Assembly (NCBI GenBank): GCA_020080175.1
Contig: JAGHQL010000058.1
Coordinates: 1 to 64,000 of the forward strand
Length of the DNA: 64,000 nucleotides
Direction of reading: 5' to 3'
Origin: Glutinoglossum americanum
Taxonomy: Eukaryota; Ascomycota; Geoglossomycetes; Geoglossales; Geoglossaceae
The notes below the pieces were generated by a model. The model was given only the letters and a program-made list of their open reading frames with translations. It was not told where the DNA came from and made no database searches. Below, in pieces: positions 10,309 to 21,988 of the stretch. Each line of letters begins with the position of its first letter. Position 1 is the stretch's first letter. The translations under genes and the position numbers were made by a program.

Positions 10309-11500
10309 TTATACCTTCTCCTCAGGAGGCGTCTGCAACCCCGAAACCACATCGGCCGCCTTTTCCCCGGCAACAACCTCTCCCTTCTCCAACCCGCCAA
10401 ACTCCCTCCTCCACTCCGCCAACATCTCCACCGAGCAGTTACTACCTCCACAAACCACAATCACAACAGTCGTCCCCTCTCCCTTCACCCACCCCTCCCC
10501 CCTCCTTCCCTCCTCGCAAACCGCCGCAACACAAACCCCACAGGCCGCCTCAACAATCACCCTCTCCCTATCTGCCAACTCCACACACCCCCTCACCGCC
10601 TCCTCATCACTCAAAACCCTGCTAACTATCTTCTTCTCTGGATCCATCGCATACCGGAACGTCTGCTCGCTGACCTGTGTAGCGCCCAGACTGGTAGCCA
10701 AGCTAGTGATTCCTGGGAGGGTGATCAGAGACTCAGCCACGAGAGACTGATGCATCGAGTCAGCGCCACGAGTTTCGACCGCCAGGATCGTGGGCCGGCA
10801 CGCGGGGTCCACGGCGGACAGTCCATGGACCAACCCATTCAGGAGGCCCCCCCCGCCCACCGAACACGTCAGCACGTCAGGCACCCCAGCGCCCAAGTCC
10901 TCCATCTGCTCGATGATCTCCGACAACACAGTCGCGTTCCCAGCCCAGATATCAGCGTGGTCGAACGGCGGCACGTAGATGCCGCCCTCGTCGCGCGTCA
11001 GGAGCTCGGTCCGCAGATACGTGTCGGCCTCCTTCCAGGTGCAGCCCGTCTGGACGACGGCGCTGCCCGCGGTGCGGATCTTGCGGATCATGAGCGGGGA
11101 CGTGGACTGCGGGACCGCGATGGTGGAGGGGAGGCCCAGGGAGCGGGCGGCGGTGGCGCAGGCTAGGCCGGCGTTGCCGCCGGAGGAGGCGTAGAAGTGC
11201 GGGGGGCTGGTGGAGGGGTGATCGTGGAGGCGGGCGAGCATGTAGTTTCCTATGCCTCTGTTTGGGGTGTCTGGTCAGCTATATATGTATGCGCGCGCGC
11301 GCGTGTGACTTTTCGAGGAAGGATGTCTACGAACCTGGACTTGAATGAGCCGGATGGCTGGAGGTTTTCCAGCTTGAGGAAGATTCTGCTGCTACGTCTG
11401 AGCCGTTCTGTTCTAGTACTGACTATTTCATATCATGTAGATACGAAATATGAGAGAGAGAGTACGTGTGTGTGTACATGTATGCATATGAGAGACAGAG

Positions 11501-11531
<31 letters not shown>

Positions 11532-11637
11532 AGAGGTGAAGACATTACCATCCTGCCAGCTTAGACAACGCCTCCGACTCGATCAATGGCGTTTTGATCC
11601 AAGGGAGCTTCTGCCTCCGATTGTCGACGCACGCCAT
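10309..11637 (-). CDS. L-serine/threonine dehydratase-like PLP enzyme
   Basis: Fold-type II PLP enzyme expected to deaminate L-serine (and perhaps threonine) to a 2-oxo acid and ammonia. Three exons, 11549-11637, 11335-11388 and 10309-11257, give 363 residues, a usual size for catabolic serine dehydratases without a regulatory ACT domain. The PLP lysine lies in ENLQPSGSFKSRG (about Lys46), and the phosphate-binding loop is SSGGNAG (residues 72-78). A glycine-rich CSVGGGGLLNG segment and a C-terminal CGGSNCS follow, as in the family. The first intron carries a GA/GT-rich repeat and the second an alternating GC stretch. The product could alternatively serve D-serine or a related hydroxy amino acid, but the sequence best fits L-serine dehydratase. 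Confidence 0.9.
11278..11308. repeat. Alternating purine-pyrimidine tract in dehydratase intron 2
   Basis: A TA/TG stretch runs into about seven GC/CG units and then GTGTG. The tract lies wholly in the second intron of the serine dehydratase-like gene. Confidence 0.85.
11451..11535. repeat. GA/GT-rich simple repeat in dehydratase intron 1
   Basis: About 85 bp of GAGA, GTGT and GAAA units on the plus strand, inside the 160-nt first intron of the minus-strand dehydratase gene. On the transcript it is a CT-rich stretch near the donor side. Confidence 0.85.
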
Positions 11638-12588
11638 CCTTGACGATGTTGGGATAAACCAATTGATTTATTCTCCGTCTCGTCTTCCCTTGTGCGGTGA
11701 TGGTAAATTATAGATTACTGTAATGAACTACGGATCGAGAAATGCTACGGAGTCCTGTATGAGCTCGGAGGTCGGCGGAGAATCTTTAAAGCCTCTCTGG
11801 GTATTATATCCTCATCCACACCACGACGACGTCATTACTAATCCGCTTCCTTTGAAAGGCGAGATGGCCAATCGACCCCCCTCGCTATGTGAAAGGGAGG
11901 TCTGATGGCCTCACTGTGCTCCGTTTCACGACCGATTTATAATTGTCCTGCCCTTTCCCGGTGAATGCCTGCACGGCACGGCACAGACGATACATGTGAG
12001 GTGGATTTCATTTACGTATTCTCGCGGGCTCTGAGCTGTCCTTCCTGAGATGGCTACTGTCGGCTATTGTCGCCCTCTGTCATTCTTACGTATCTGCAGT
12101 GTATCCTGGTCAGACGACAACGAAAACGTTGAATTCTTTCACATTTTAACCTTCTATGGGGCCTGCTAAAGCCAACTAATTGGGTATTCGGATGGTGTGT
12201 GATGAACCGAAGAAAACTCTCTGTGGTTCAATTTCTTCTCATGCAGCGCCAGCGGATCGTAATGATGGATGGAGGATGAAAGACAAGCTAGAGGATAAAA
12301 CCCAAATGCCGTACAGACGAAACTATAGAGAAGAAAACCTTCGCGCTGCCGCTCATGCACCCCGATTCCCATAGTCTTGGATGTTGAATGCAATTTCGAA
12401 TGACAATGCTGTAGGGCCCGCAGAAACGTGATGAAATTCCAAAAGGGCTTGCGCCGAGAATGCTCTTGTGAACGTCGCAACCCGCGGGATAGGGTTGTAG
12501 GCTAGAAGAAAATGTAAACACAGGTCGGGTCGATAGTAGCTCTGGCCCTAACGCCCTCAAGGCAATCTATGCTCCCGCATGCTTCATC
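11638..12588. other. Intergenic region
   Basis: About 950 bp upstream of the dehydratase and downstream of the amino acid transporter. Only short frames without domains are present. Confidence 0.5.
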
Positions 12589-15034
12589 TCACATGTCACA
12601 ATAGCCCGGGGTTCTGACGGTGTCGCCACTCGCCCAACTCTTGATCGTCAAACTGGTCGTATAAATCATGACTACGATGCCAAAGAGGCACAACAAGATA
12701 TCCGACCACCGATGGAGCTGTGTTCGAGCCACAGCCTTCAGGTGGAGCAATGGCTGGTGGCGACATATTAGCCATCAAGAAAAGATGAGATTTATATATG
12801 AAGGGACTACACACCGGATACACATAAACGAGCGGCACGCATGCAAAACTCCCCACCAACGCTACAAACTTATCTAGATCATTGGCGCCGAACCACGCAA
12901 CGCCCGCGGTCATCATAACCAGGAAAAACCGATAGGTATTCTTCTGCCACTTGATATACGGGTTATACTTTCCTGATCGGGTGAATAGCGCGTTTTCCGT
13001 AATCCTGATGGCTGGAAACAGCTGTAGCGGCGTGGAAAGTAAGATAGCGAGAGAGTAGAAGAATTGCACCCCATTGACGAATTTATCGCCTTGAGGCAGG
13101 TTGAGGATGACAACTGTCTTTGTCGAGGAACCATAGGCGGCGTAACCTAGTGCTCCCATGCTGATAAAGACGGTGGTGATGATGACCATGACGCCACCAA
13201 GGACTGGAGGAAATTTCTCTTGCCTTTTCATGGACTCCTGAATCGGTATGATCAACCCAATCCCTTCAAACGTGAAGATTGCTGTGCCGATGAACAATGT
13301 CCAGTCTTTCTCGTTGAAATTCACAATGTCGGAGAAGCCTCCCTGATGGACAATCGTGAATATATCATAGTAATACAGGTAAACCAAACCAAGCAGAATA
13401 AGACCGTCTGCAATAAGTGCTGTAGCGCCGAGTTTGCTGATGTCTCGAATCAGTGAAAGCGGCAGGAACACGATGAGCTGCATCAGTATCAAAAATTTGA
13501 TGTCTATCCATTTCCGGCAATCTGAAACCGCAAGTATGAACGCTTGCAGATTTTCAGACGTGAAGACAATGTAGGCGGCTGAAAAACCAATCTGGCTGAG
13601 GACGATAGAGAAGAGAATGATTTCACGCATTCTTGGGCCATATAAAATACCGCCGATATCACCAAACGAACCGTCGACCTTCAGGCGAGTTTTGACTAGC
13701 AACACAAAACAGTAGTAGCTCAGAATAGCAACTCCCAGAAGGACAAGATTGCTAAAGAGCATCCCACCATTTTTGAAGGCTTTGGGAAGAAAAAGTACGC
13801 CGGTCCCCACAAAAGACTTCAGAAGAAGCAGTACAGCACCCATTGGGCCATTCTTCCCGCTTCCGCCACGAGTCTTCCGCCGACGTTTCCGCTTTCCAGG
13901 CGTTTCAGGTTCTAAGAGTGCGCTATCCTCGCCGGGCTCTCTGCTTTCCTCCTCGTCTCCCCCAAAGAGAGCTGGCACACCTTCGTCGTAGATGTCAGAG
14001 GAAAAATATTCATCTGGCAATAGATCCTCGTCGTCCTCTTCGAGCTCCTCTCCGGCGAAATGACCATAGAGGCTCAGGAACTCGATGAAATTATTCGTCA
14101 AAAGCCGGGGCTGCAGCCTCGAACTCTGCTGGCCCCCATCGTTTGTGCCCTTGCCTGCAGCCAGCGATTCAGGGCTCTGTTCGTCTGCTGCCCGCCTCAG
14201 GTAATTGCGTCGGAAACCCCCAGGAATCTTTATATTATTAATATCAAGAATGTCGCTTTCGGGCTCCGGACGGGATATATGGAAGCTCTTGCTTCGCTGC
14301 CCCCGGCCACGGCCTCGCGAGTGAGCTTCTGCTTCTTCCGTCCAGCGATAGACCTGGCGTGTCATGTCGCCACCTTGTAACCGTAAGCTTGAGAATTCGT
14401 CCTCATCTAGACCTGGTGCGATATCAGGGCCGGGTGCAGCTGATGAAGATTCTCCACGCCTAACAGAAGGGTCCCGACTAAAGCCATCGAAACTTCCTTG
14501 ACGGTGAGCTGCTGATAAATTTGACGGCTGGACAAGATGTCTTCGGACAACCTCCGGGTTCTCCAGCCCTCCTGTCCAACCTGTAGCTCCCTGAATAGAG
14601 CGGGTATCGAACGAGCCATATGTGCTATGCGGGCCACTGGCGTGCAATCCTCCGCCTGCCAAGCTAGGTGACATTGACCGGAGTGGTGGGGTGCTAAATC
14701 TCGACGAGTTCCTCGGCGGGCTCGCTCCTCCAAGGCTACCCAGAAACGCCGCAGCAAGCGCAGACTGTCCGGGCCCTAAAATAGAAGAAGGGTCATCTAC
14801 GCCGGGAAGAGGAGTTGCTGGTCGGGAGCTGGAGCTATCCAGTTGTCCCGGTGTCGGTACCGGATGTGCTTGTGGAGAACCAAATCGGCCGCTTGAAGGT
14901 ATAGGGGATGCCAGCCTCGCAATAGATTCCATCCGCGATGATGGAGCTCCAGGTGGAGATCGTCCCCTTGAGGCATCCGGAGAGGTAGATATAGGCACGG
15001 GTTGCGATGGTGTCGAAGACGAAGGCTCTGCCAT
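12589..15034 (-). CDS. Vacuolar amino acid transporter, AVT3/AVT4 type (AAAP family)
   Basis: Membrane carrier of the amino acid/auxin permease family; the yeast Avt3/Avt4 relatives export neutral and basic amino acids from the vacuole. Two exons, 12815-15034 and 12589-12753, give 794 residues. Residues 1 to about 390 form a disordered Ser/Pro-rich cytosolic N-terminus with an acidic patch (EELEEDDEDLLPDEY) and a basic stretch (GKRKRRRKTRGG). The transport domain then starts with GPMGAVLLLLKSFVGTGVLF, followed by about eleven hydrophobic spans, with the family segment TAIFTFEGIGLIIPIQESMK in the middle. Removing the last intron (12754-12814) restores the final span LLCLFGIVVMIYTTSL. That intron has no in-frame stop, so retention would give another C-terminus ending at 12596. 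It is transcribed away from the cotransporter gene. Confidence 0.93.
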
Positions 15035-15740
15035 GTCTACTAGTGAGATAACAGAGACGTGGGCCGGTTATGTGAGCTTCCTCGGTCGAGCGATGTTTGC
15101 TCCCGGAACAGGTTCAATAACCGCCGTAGGCGTATGGCAGGCAGGAGTCTCGAGGCTGGACTCTAAAGATAAGCTTTGAACGTAGAAAATATTATTGACT
15201 GTCCTTACAACCGGGCTATCCCAGGGATGGTGTGAACATAGTTATATATCGTGAATATTGTGCTCGGTAGTTAACAAAATGACACTTTTAATGTCAGTCC
15301 ACAGTTATACGATACGTGTAGAGAGAAAACTAGAGAGGTCATCCCCAAAGAATTCCGTCATGTGATTAGGCTGAAAATTAAAAGTCGCATGAGCCAAATG
15401 GACCAATAGGAACTCGCAAGTATCGCGAAAGATATGATCTCACTGTGATTGAAGGCCGGCCAGGATGAAAATTCTAAAGCCGGGGCGCAGGTCAAGAAAT
15501 CCAATGTCTATCTGTACAGAATGCTCACAGCAGAAAATAGATAAATGTCGTGGGGCCATGGCTTTAACTTAAGGTGGGTGGGCAATCACTTGGGTCGAAG
15601 CTTATCTTTAACCCTAATCCGCTCCCGATTTCAAGCAACCCAACTTTGATGAGGTGACGGATCTTAGATCTCAGATAGATCCCACTGCAAATTGGAGGGA
15701 ATATTGAATTGTACCGTCGTCAATTGGAACAACCGTCAAT
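15035..15740. promoter_or_regulatory. Divergent promoter region of two transporter genes
   Basis: About 700 bp between the start codons of the AVT-type carrier and the cation-chloride cotransporter. No gene is seen; a shared or adjacent pair of promoters is inferred from geometry. Confidence 0.55.
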
Positions 15741-18700
15741 ATGTCGGACTCTTCAGCACACTCCAAAGGACCACATCGGCATAGACCCAACTTCCTAGCC
15801 CGAACCGCCACCGACGATGCCGCACAATTGGATCGCCGCTTCTCACTGATGCCTCCTCCCTCTTCGGCCGTCCCGCCAGTAGCGCCTTCGGTGGCGCATT
15901 CGGAGCTGCCTGAAAATCCTTACGAACCTCGCACGTCTGGTTCGCCTGTAGCTCCAAGAGAACATACACTCACGAGGAGGGCATTAGGAAAACTGACTGG
16001 TGCTGGGGAGTTCAAGCCCAATGATCCTTTCCCAAAAGAACGACGAAAAGGAAGCCGCAGCAATTTGGCTACAGTGGATCCTACGTGCTTAACAATGCAA
16101 GATGAGACTGAGAGCAAGGGACAGAGCGTCTCCGCTGCTGGGACGAGAACTGGGGCCATGCCTCGGCCAGTGGGTGGCCAAGGGAAACTAGGGACATTCT
16201 CTGGAGTTTTTGTGCCGACTAGCTTGAATGTCTTGAGCATTCTGATGTTCTTGAGGTTCGGACTGATCCTAGGCCAGAGCGGATTTTTAGCCATGATGCG
16301 TATGTGATAATCTCTCCTTTCCGCCTACTCTCCTTGCCGTTTAGGCTTCGCAGGAGCGAGAGCGTAAAAAGGATAAGGAAGCTTAGTCAACCTCTTCGGC
16401 CCCAAAAGAGAGGAAAATGATTGAATTGGACCTCATTTTTATCCTCTCCCAAACACATCTAACTAACGGACACGGCAGTTATGCTCATCGCATCGTACCT
16501 AATCAACCTTGTTACCACCTTATCTATCTCAGCTATAGCTACGAATGGCACCGTTCGCGGTGGTGGCGCTTATTATCTCATATCTCGCTCACTAGGCCCA
16601 GAGTTTGGAGGTTCAATAGGCATTGTCTTCTATTTAGGCTTCGTGTTCAACACTGGTATGAATGCTGTCGGCTTGATCGACTGCTTCACTCAGAATTTTG
16701 GGGTGAAGTCCGGTGGTTGGTCGAATTTTATGCCCGAGAGCTTTTGGTGGCAGTACCTATTCGCGACTGCAGTATTGGTCATATGTACGGGGATCTGCCT
16801 TGCAGGGAGCGGGATATTCGCGAGAGCGAGCAACGGACTGCTTGCTATCTTACTTGTAGCCACCTTCAGCATTCCATTCTCGGCGTTCATAATGGCTCCC
16901 TTTGAGGACCGAAAGTTAGGCATCGAGTATACAGGCATCAGCATGGCTACCTTCAAGGGGAACCTTTGGCCCGGGTTTACTAGAGGTGCAGCTGGGAGCC
17001 AGCTCGAAGGCAAGGAGAACTACCAAGACCTTTTCGGTATATTATTCCCAGCCACGGGAGGGATCTTTGCGTAAGTGACCCCAGAAGCCACCCTGCCATA
17101 TTGTGCATCATATTAAACTGACGGTTATCGCTGCCGTAGAGGGGCGAGCATGTCCGGCGATCTCAAGCACCCGAGCAAAGCCATCCCTAAAGGGACACTT
17201 AGCGGATTAGCCCTAACCTTTTTCGCCTATACCGTCGTCATACTAGCCATGGCTTCGACTATTGCTAGACCGTCATTTTATAGGGACGTGAACGTGATAC
17301 AAGATGTGAGGCTCCACTGGCTCCCCATTGAATTAGACGATAGCTAAACGTGCTTGACCGGCTGTAGACAAACGTCTCTGCGGGCCTCGTCCTTCTCGGC
17401 GAGTTTGCAACTACTTTCTTCTCCTCACTGATGGGTGTAATCGGCTCTGCCAAGTTGCTCCAGGCCTTAGCCCGTGACAGCCTCTTACCTGGCTTTTCGA
17501 TTTTCGGTCAAGGCACTGCTAGCGCTGATGAGCCTACCTATGCAATCCTCTTCACCTACCTCGTCGCACAACTCACGATGCTCTGCGATATAAACCAAAT
17601 CGCCTCTTTTGTCACGATGACCTACTTAATGACCTTTCTTGTTACAAACCTTGCTTGCTTTCTCCTGAAAATTAGTTCGGCGCCTAATTTTCGGCCATCA
17701 TTTCACTATTTCAATTTGTGGACCGCATTCGCAGGTACCGTTGTGAGCGGGGCTACCATGTTCTTCGTTGACGGCTTGTCCGCTAGCGGCTGCGTTGGAA
17801 TCCTCATCTTTTTATTTCTCCTCATTCACTATACCACTCCACCAAAGTCTTGGGGGGACGTAAGCCAAAGTCTTATATACCACCAGGTTCGCAAGTATCT
17901 CCTTCGCCTCAAACAAGAGCATGTCAAGTTTTGGCGGCCCCAAATCCTCCTTTTCGTTAACGACCCGCGTCACCAGTACAAGCTCATCCAGTTCTGCAAC
18001 TCCCTGAAAAAGGGCGCTCTCTACATCCTGGGGCACGTTATTGTAGCTCAAGATTTCGGTGAAACCCTTCCTGAAGCGAGACGACAGCAGACGGCATGGG
18101 TGAAGTATATTGACTTCTCAAAAGTTAAGGCGTTTGTGAATATCGCAATATCCCCAACCGTAGAATGGGGCGCAAGGAATCTTGTCCTAAGCGCAGGACT
18201 AGGCGGAATGAGACCCAATATTGCTATTGTTGGGTTCTACAATCTGGATGAGTTTCGCCGGAGTCAACCGCTGATCGACGTACCTCCGCTACCACGCAGA
18301 ACTACAGCGGAAATCACCGACGCTGGTGAGGGCTATAACGCGAAGCCTGCGATAAAGGGGAGCAAGGATGACAAGCTGAAAGGTGTACTTCCAACAGATA
18401 TGTGCCGGACAGAGGGTGCCTCCAGTGCAAAGAGCTATGTCACTATCTTAGAGGATCTGTTACTTAGACTGCAGATCAATGTTGCTGTGGCTAAGGGATT
18501 CGGGGAGCTCGAACTCCCGAATGAGCACAAAGGTGACAAAACAAAGAAATATATCGACCTTTGGCCAATCCAAATGTCGGCGGAAATTATCACTGATGGC
18601 GATCATAACGCAAACGTGCTAACGACTAACTTTGATACGTATACTCTCATTCTTCAATTGGGGTGCATTCTCAGCACAGTTCCGTCTTGGAAGAAGAACT

Positions 18701-20130
18701 ACAAGGTCCGAGTCGCAGTCTTCGTCGAATATGAGGCTGATGTTGAGGAAGAGCAAGGTCGAGTAAAGACCTTGCTTGACAATTTGAGGATCGAGGGAGA
18801 GGTTTTAGTCTTTTGGCTAGCTTCGGGAGATCTAAAGACATATGAGGTTATTGTTAATGGGGCTAGTCTTGACAACTATAGCGAGGGAGAGGCAAATATC
18901 GATAATCTCCTGAAGGATGAGGAATGGTGGCAAGAAGTTCAGAAGCTCAGGGGTAATCGTGGCCCTGTGGCTGCTGCTGAAGAATTGGCTACAATAACTG
19001 GATTTGTTGACGGAGGAGTAGCCTGGCCCGACCCATCATTGTCCAAAGATAGACGATCCAGTAAGTTTGCGGGCTTGAGAAAGCTTCTAAGGAAGCCAAA
19101 GAGGAGGCATACCATGAGTGGGTTGAGCAGGTTGGGCCTGAGTATGGGAATGAGAACGCATAGGTTGCATCCTCAGCTGGTTAAGGAACACGCCAGTCAT
19201 GGAAGCGCTAGTGAAGCATCGGAGAGTGATACAGATGTGTTTTCGAGTGATGATGAGGAGGAGGAGGAGGAGAGCACGAGTGAAGATGGTAGATTGAGCC
19301 CGGCAAGCGAGAACGATATCGGTGATCTGGAATTCGAAGATGAAGACGACCATGTTCCCGAGATCAAGCCGAACCCACGGCAGATGATGCGGCGACAAAG
19401 CCTTGGAAGTAGCCTAGGAGATCCAAAGGCGTCGAAGAAACCAAGCTTAAGACATGCAGCACACCATAAATCATCGTCTCCGCGAGATATTTCACCAACA
19501 GCACTTGACCGGTCCATCACCGACCAGGCAACGAAAAAGGAGCTCCAACCGGGAACCCCCAGCTCGTCAAGGTCCCAGACACCGCAGAATTCGCAACCTC
19601 AATCGATACCGGCGACACCTAGGCACAAACCAACTCTCTCACGGCATTCGTCCATACCAAAATTTACCTCAAAGCCCGTTCCCAAAACTACCATTGCACG
19701 GGAGGACGGGCCTGGACCCTCCATCATGTTCAGCGACACACCTTCACCGCCTAGAGACCGGCACCACCAAATGTCCTCTACTACACAAAATGTAGAAGAC
19801 AGCGATACCACATATAGCCGTCAACAAGAGGACAATAGTGACCCGCAGCGCCCGCAACCGGCCACTGGCTTCCCTGCCCAGCAAGCTATCCCCCTGAGTT
19901 TCAACGACCTCCCTTGTCGTGCTCAGCACCTAATTCTCAACGAACTAATCCAGGTCCATTCTTCCGATACCGCAGTTGTGTTTACCACACTGCCCAGCCC
20001 TGTCGAAGGCACTTGTCGCAGTGAGGATGATAGCATCGCTTATCTGAACGACTTGGAGGTGCTTTGCCAAGGCCTGCCCCCGGTACTCCTGGTGCATAGC
20101 AATAGCATGACCGTTACGACGAATTTATAG
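15741..20130 (+). CDS. VHC1: Cation-chloride cotransporter, Vhc1-like (SLC12 family)
   Basis: Electroneutral K+/Cl- type cotransporter; the yeast member Vhc1 sits in the vacuolar membrane. Four exons, 15741-16299, 16479-17070, 17140-17305 and 17368-20130, give 1359 residues. The N-terminal 145 residues are disordered. The transport domain begins GTFSGVFVPTSLNVLSILMF and includes TNGTVRGGGAYYLISRSLGP, the typical first to third spans, and GASMSGDLKHPSKAIPKGT. The cytosolic half contains the CCC C-terminal domain (ILLFVNDPRH; VRVAVFVEYEADVEEEQGR), a long low-complexity insertion with an acidic run (SSDDEEEEEESTSEDG) and many Ser/Pro residues, and then a conserved end finishing in MTVTTNL. The long disordered insertion is a likely phosphoregulation site, by inference. 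Vacuolar location is inferred from the yeast relative. Confidence 0.95.
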
Positions 20131-20758
20131 AGCGTTACTCAAGATGCGACACTTGGGGTTGTGACGTCCAGTTGGATATACGAAAATGGCGAGGAAAAGC
20201 CTTTCCGCTTGGATTTCGTGGTGTATTTCTTTAGCATGAAGACCACAGCAAATTGGAATGTATCGATCAAACACAAGAAATGAAAGCAAATTCATTGAAC
20301 CGTCCGTTTCTGCAGTCGCGTGACTCAAACCCAGTGGCCGCTTATTGCCTCGGGTCAGACCGCAGACAAACCAGAGATATCCCAGAGAATGGCTACTTCA
20401 CGACTACATATATGAAACCCGTTTCTATATATATCATGGTGCGACAGAAGTGTTTGCGGTTGGCGAAAATCGCGATGAGAACGTACTACTAGATACTAAT
20501 TTTCGCTTCGCCGGAAACACTTCTGTCACCGTATAATAATACCAGCGACGGCTTTGAAGCGTCCCCAAAATACACGCACGGCTGAGGGCCAGAAAGACGC
20601 AACGGGTTCATCCTTTAGATGCCACCTCGTAGAGGCTGAGACCATAGCTCATCGACCACCAGCAGGAGGCTACCTACCACCCGAACCAAAAACAAATTAA
20701 AAGCACCTCCCTCAACTTTATACCCGGTAACCCAGCCCCCTATACCTACCCGGCGGGT
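20131..20758. other. Intergenic region
   Basis: About 630 bp between the convergent cotransporter gene and the small multi-exon gene. No coding sequence is supported. Confidence 0.5.
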
Positions 20759-21245
20759 CTAAGAGCGAGGAGATCTCATATTCGCCCTCACCCTCTCAAG
20801 CAGCTCCTGTTTGCTAGCATCTCCGCTTGGCAGAAGGCCCCTCTTTTGTGCATATATGCCCGTCAGCGTCTTCACATTTAAAGCAAGAAAGTTGGTAACG
20901 AAAAAAATCTACAAGTGGGTTTCAATAGGTGAGTAGAGGGGGCCAGACCGCATGGAGCCAGCGTCTCAGTTCCGCTATCGACCACCCCTGCGGATCGCCG
21001 GCGGGGTCCGGCTCTGTTGGGAATATGTCACCGCCCCAGATAGACCATGCTGCCACAGCTGTGACGAGGCCGGTGAATGCTGGGTACCAGAAGTGGTATT
21101 AGTACAGCCCACAGTGGCCTGGCCAGTGCATCTTTTGATATTTACCGAAGAAAGCACTCTATCTCTTGATTAGTTTCCGATGCTGGGAGAAAGAGGAGTG
21201 TAAACATACCTTTGAATGCATTGCTCTATCCAGAGGCGTAGGCAT
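20759..21245 (-). CDS. Small membrane-anchored protein with C-terminal SAP/HeH-like helices (predicted, four exons)
   Basis: A gene without any long open frame, recovered by joining splice sites: 21210-21245, 21146-21158, 20949-21079 and 20759-20842, together 87 residues. The middle exon reads a hydrophobic stretch (FTGLVTAVAAWSIWGGDIFP) that looks like one membrane anchor, followed by EPDPAGDPQGWSIAELRRWL. The last exon continues RGLLPSGDASKQELLERVRA and ends at a TAG. The C-terminal half has the helix-extended-helix pattern of SAP/HeH modules, with a Trp-Leu pair and a spaced LLERV helix. Exon 2 would be only 13 nt; it is proposed because it keeps phase and has a CTAAT branch point and a GTAAAT donor. 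The last two exons are well supported; the first two are tentative. Function is unknown. Confidence 0.65.
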
Positions 21246-21519
21246 GCTTGTTTCCCTCACCAAGTGTAGAGTTATAAATTTAGGAAACTTGTTAGATATA
21301 AGAGTAACTTAGAACTGGAATGAATGAGATTCAGGAGTCACTCGAGATATATGTTCGTTCACCCTCGAAGACGTCCGCAGCAGCCATACAGCCACGTGGC
21401 GTCTTGCACCGCCACGCCTTATCATTAATCTCGTGACCCACAAATCCATCCTTTGAATTTCCCACAACACCAAAGTTTCGCAACGGAGATCTAAGCTACC
21501 GACCCCTCAATCAACCAAC

Positions 21520-21988
21520 ATGCCTAAGGAAACTTCCGATATCAAGCAGTTCATTGAGCTGTGCCGCCGCAAGGATGCGAAGTGTCCGTCTATTCTGCCT
21601 CACTGTTTATATTGACTGGATTACTGACTATTGTAATAGCTGCGAGAATAAAGGTTCGATTGCACAACCTAGCAATGCACATCCCCATGGCGGATGTCCG
21701 TGAGCGCACAGACAATTAGCTAATGGTTCACCCTTAACATAGAAAAATCGAAAGACGAATGTCACGAAATTCAAGGTCCGATGTAGCAAGAAACTCTACA
21801 CACTCGTTCTTAAAGACAAGGATTCCGACAAGGCAGAGAAGCTAAAGCAGAGTCTACCGCCAGGTACATACAATGTCTGCTAGATATGCTAGGTGGGAAA
21901 GAGGAAGAGCTAACTTGGTCCTGTGTGAGTAGGTCTTGCACGAAGCGATGTCCCGAAGAAAAATCCGAAGGGCAAGAGAGCGGCTTAG
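21520..21988 (+). CDS. RPL38: 60S ribosomal protein eL38
   Basis: Small structural protein of the large ribosomal subunit. Four exons, 21520-21583, 21640-21653, 21743-21863 and 21933-21988, give 84 residues. The sequence starts [20 protein letters not shown], continues with the basic RNA-binding core ([19 protein letters not shown]), then [20 protein letters not shown] and QSLPP, and ends [12 protein letters not shown]. This matches filamentous-fungal eL38 in length and order. Exon 2 is only 14 nt. The residues just after QSLPP (GLARSD) differ from what I recall of relatives, so the last splice site is the least certain part. The many short introns hide this gene from simple frame searches, as is common for fungal ribosomal protein genes. 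Confidence 0.93.

Noticed and set aside
10750-11166. Plus-strand frames across the dehydratase gene
   Set aside because: Antisense shadows of a well-supported PLP enzyme.
14622-15179. 185-residue plus-strand frame opposite the amino acid transporter N-terminus
   Set aside because: Antisense to the disordered coding region; no independent features.
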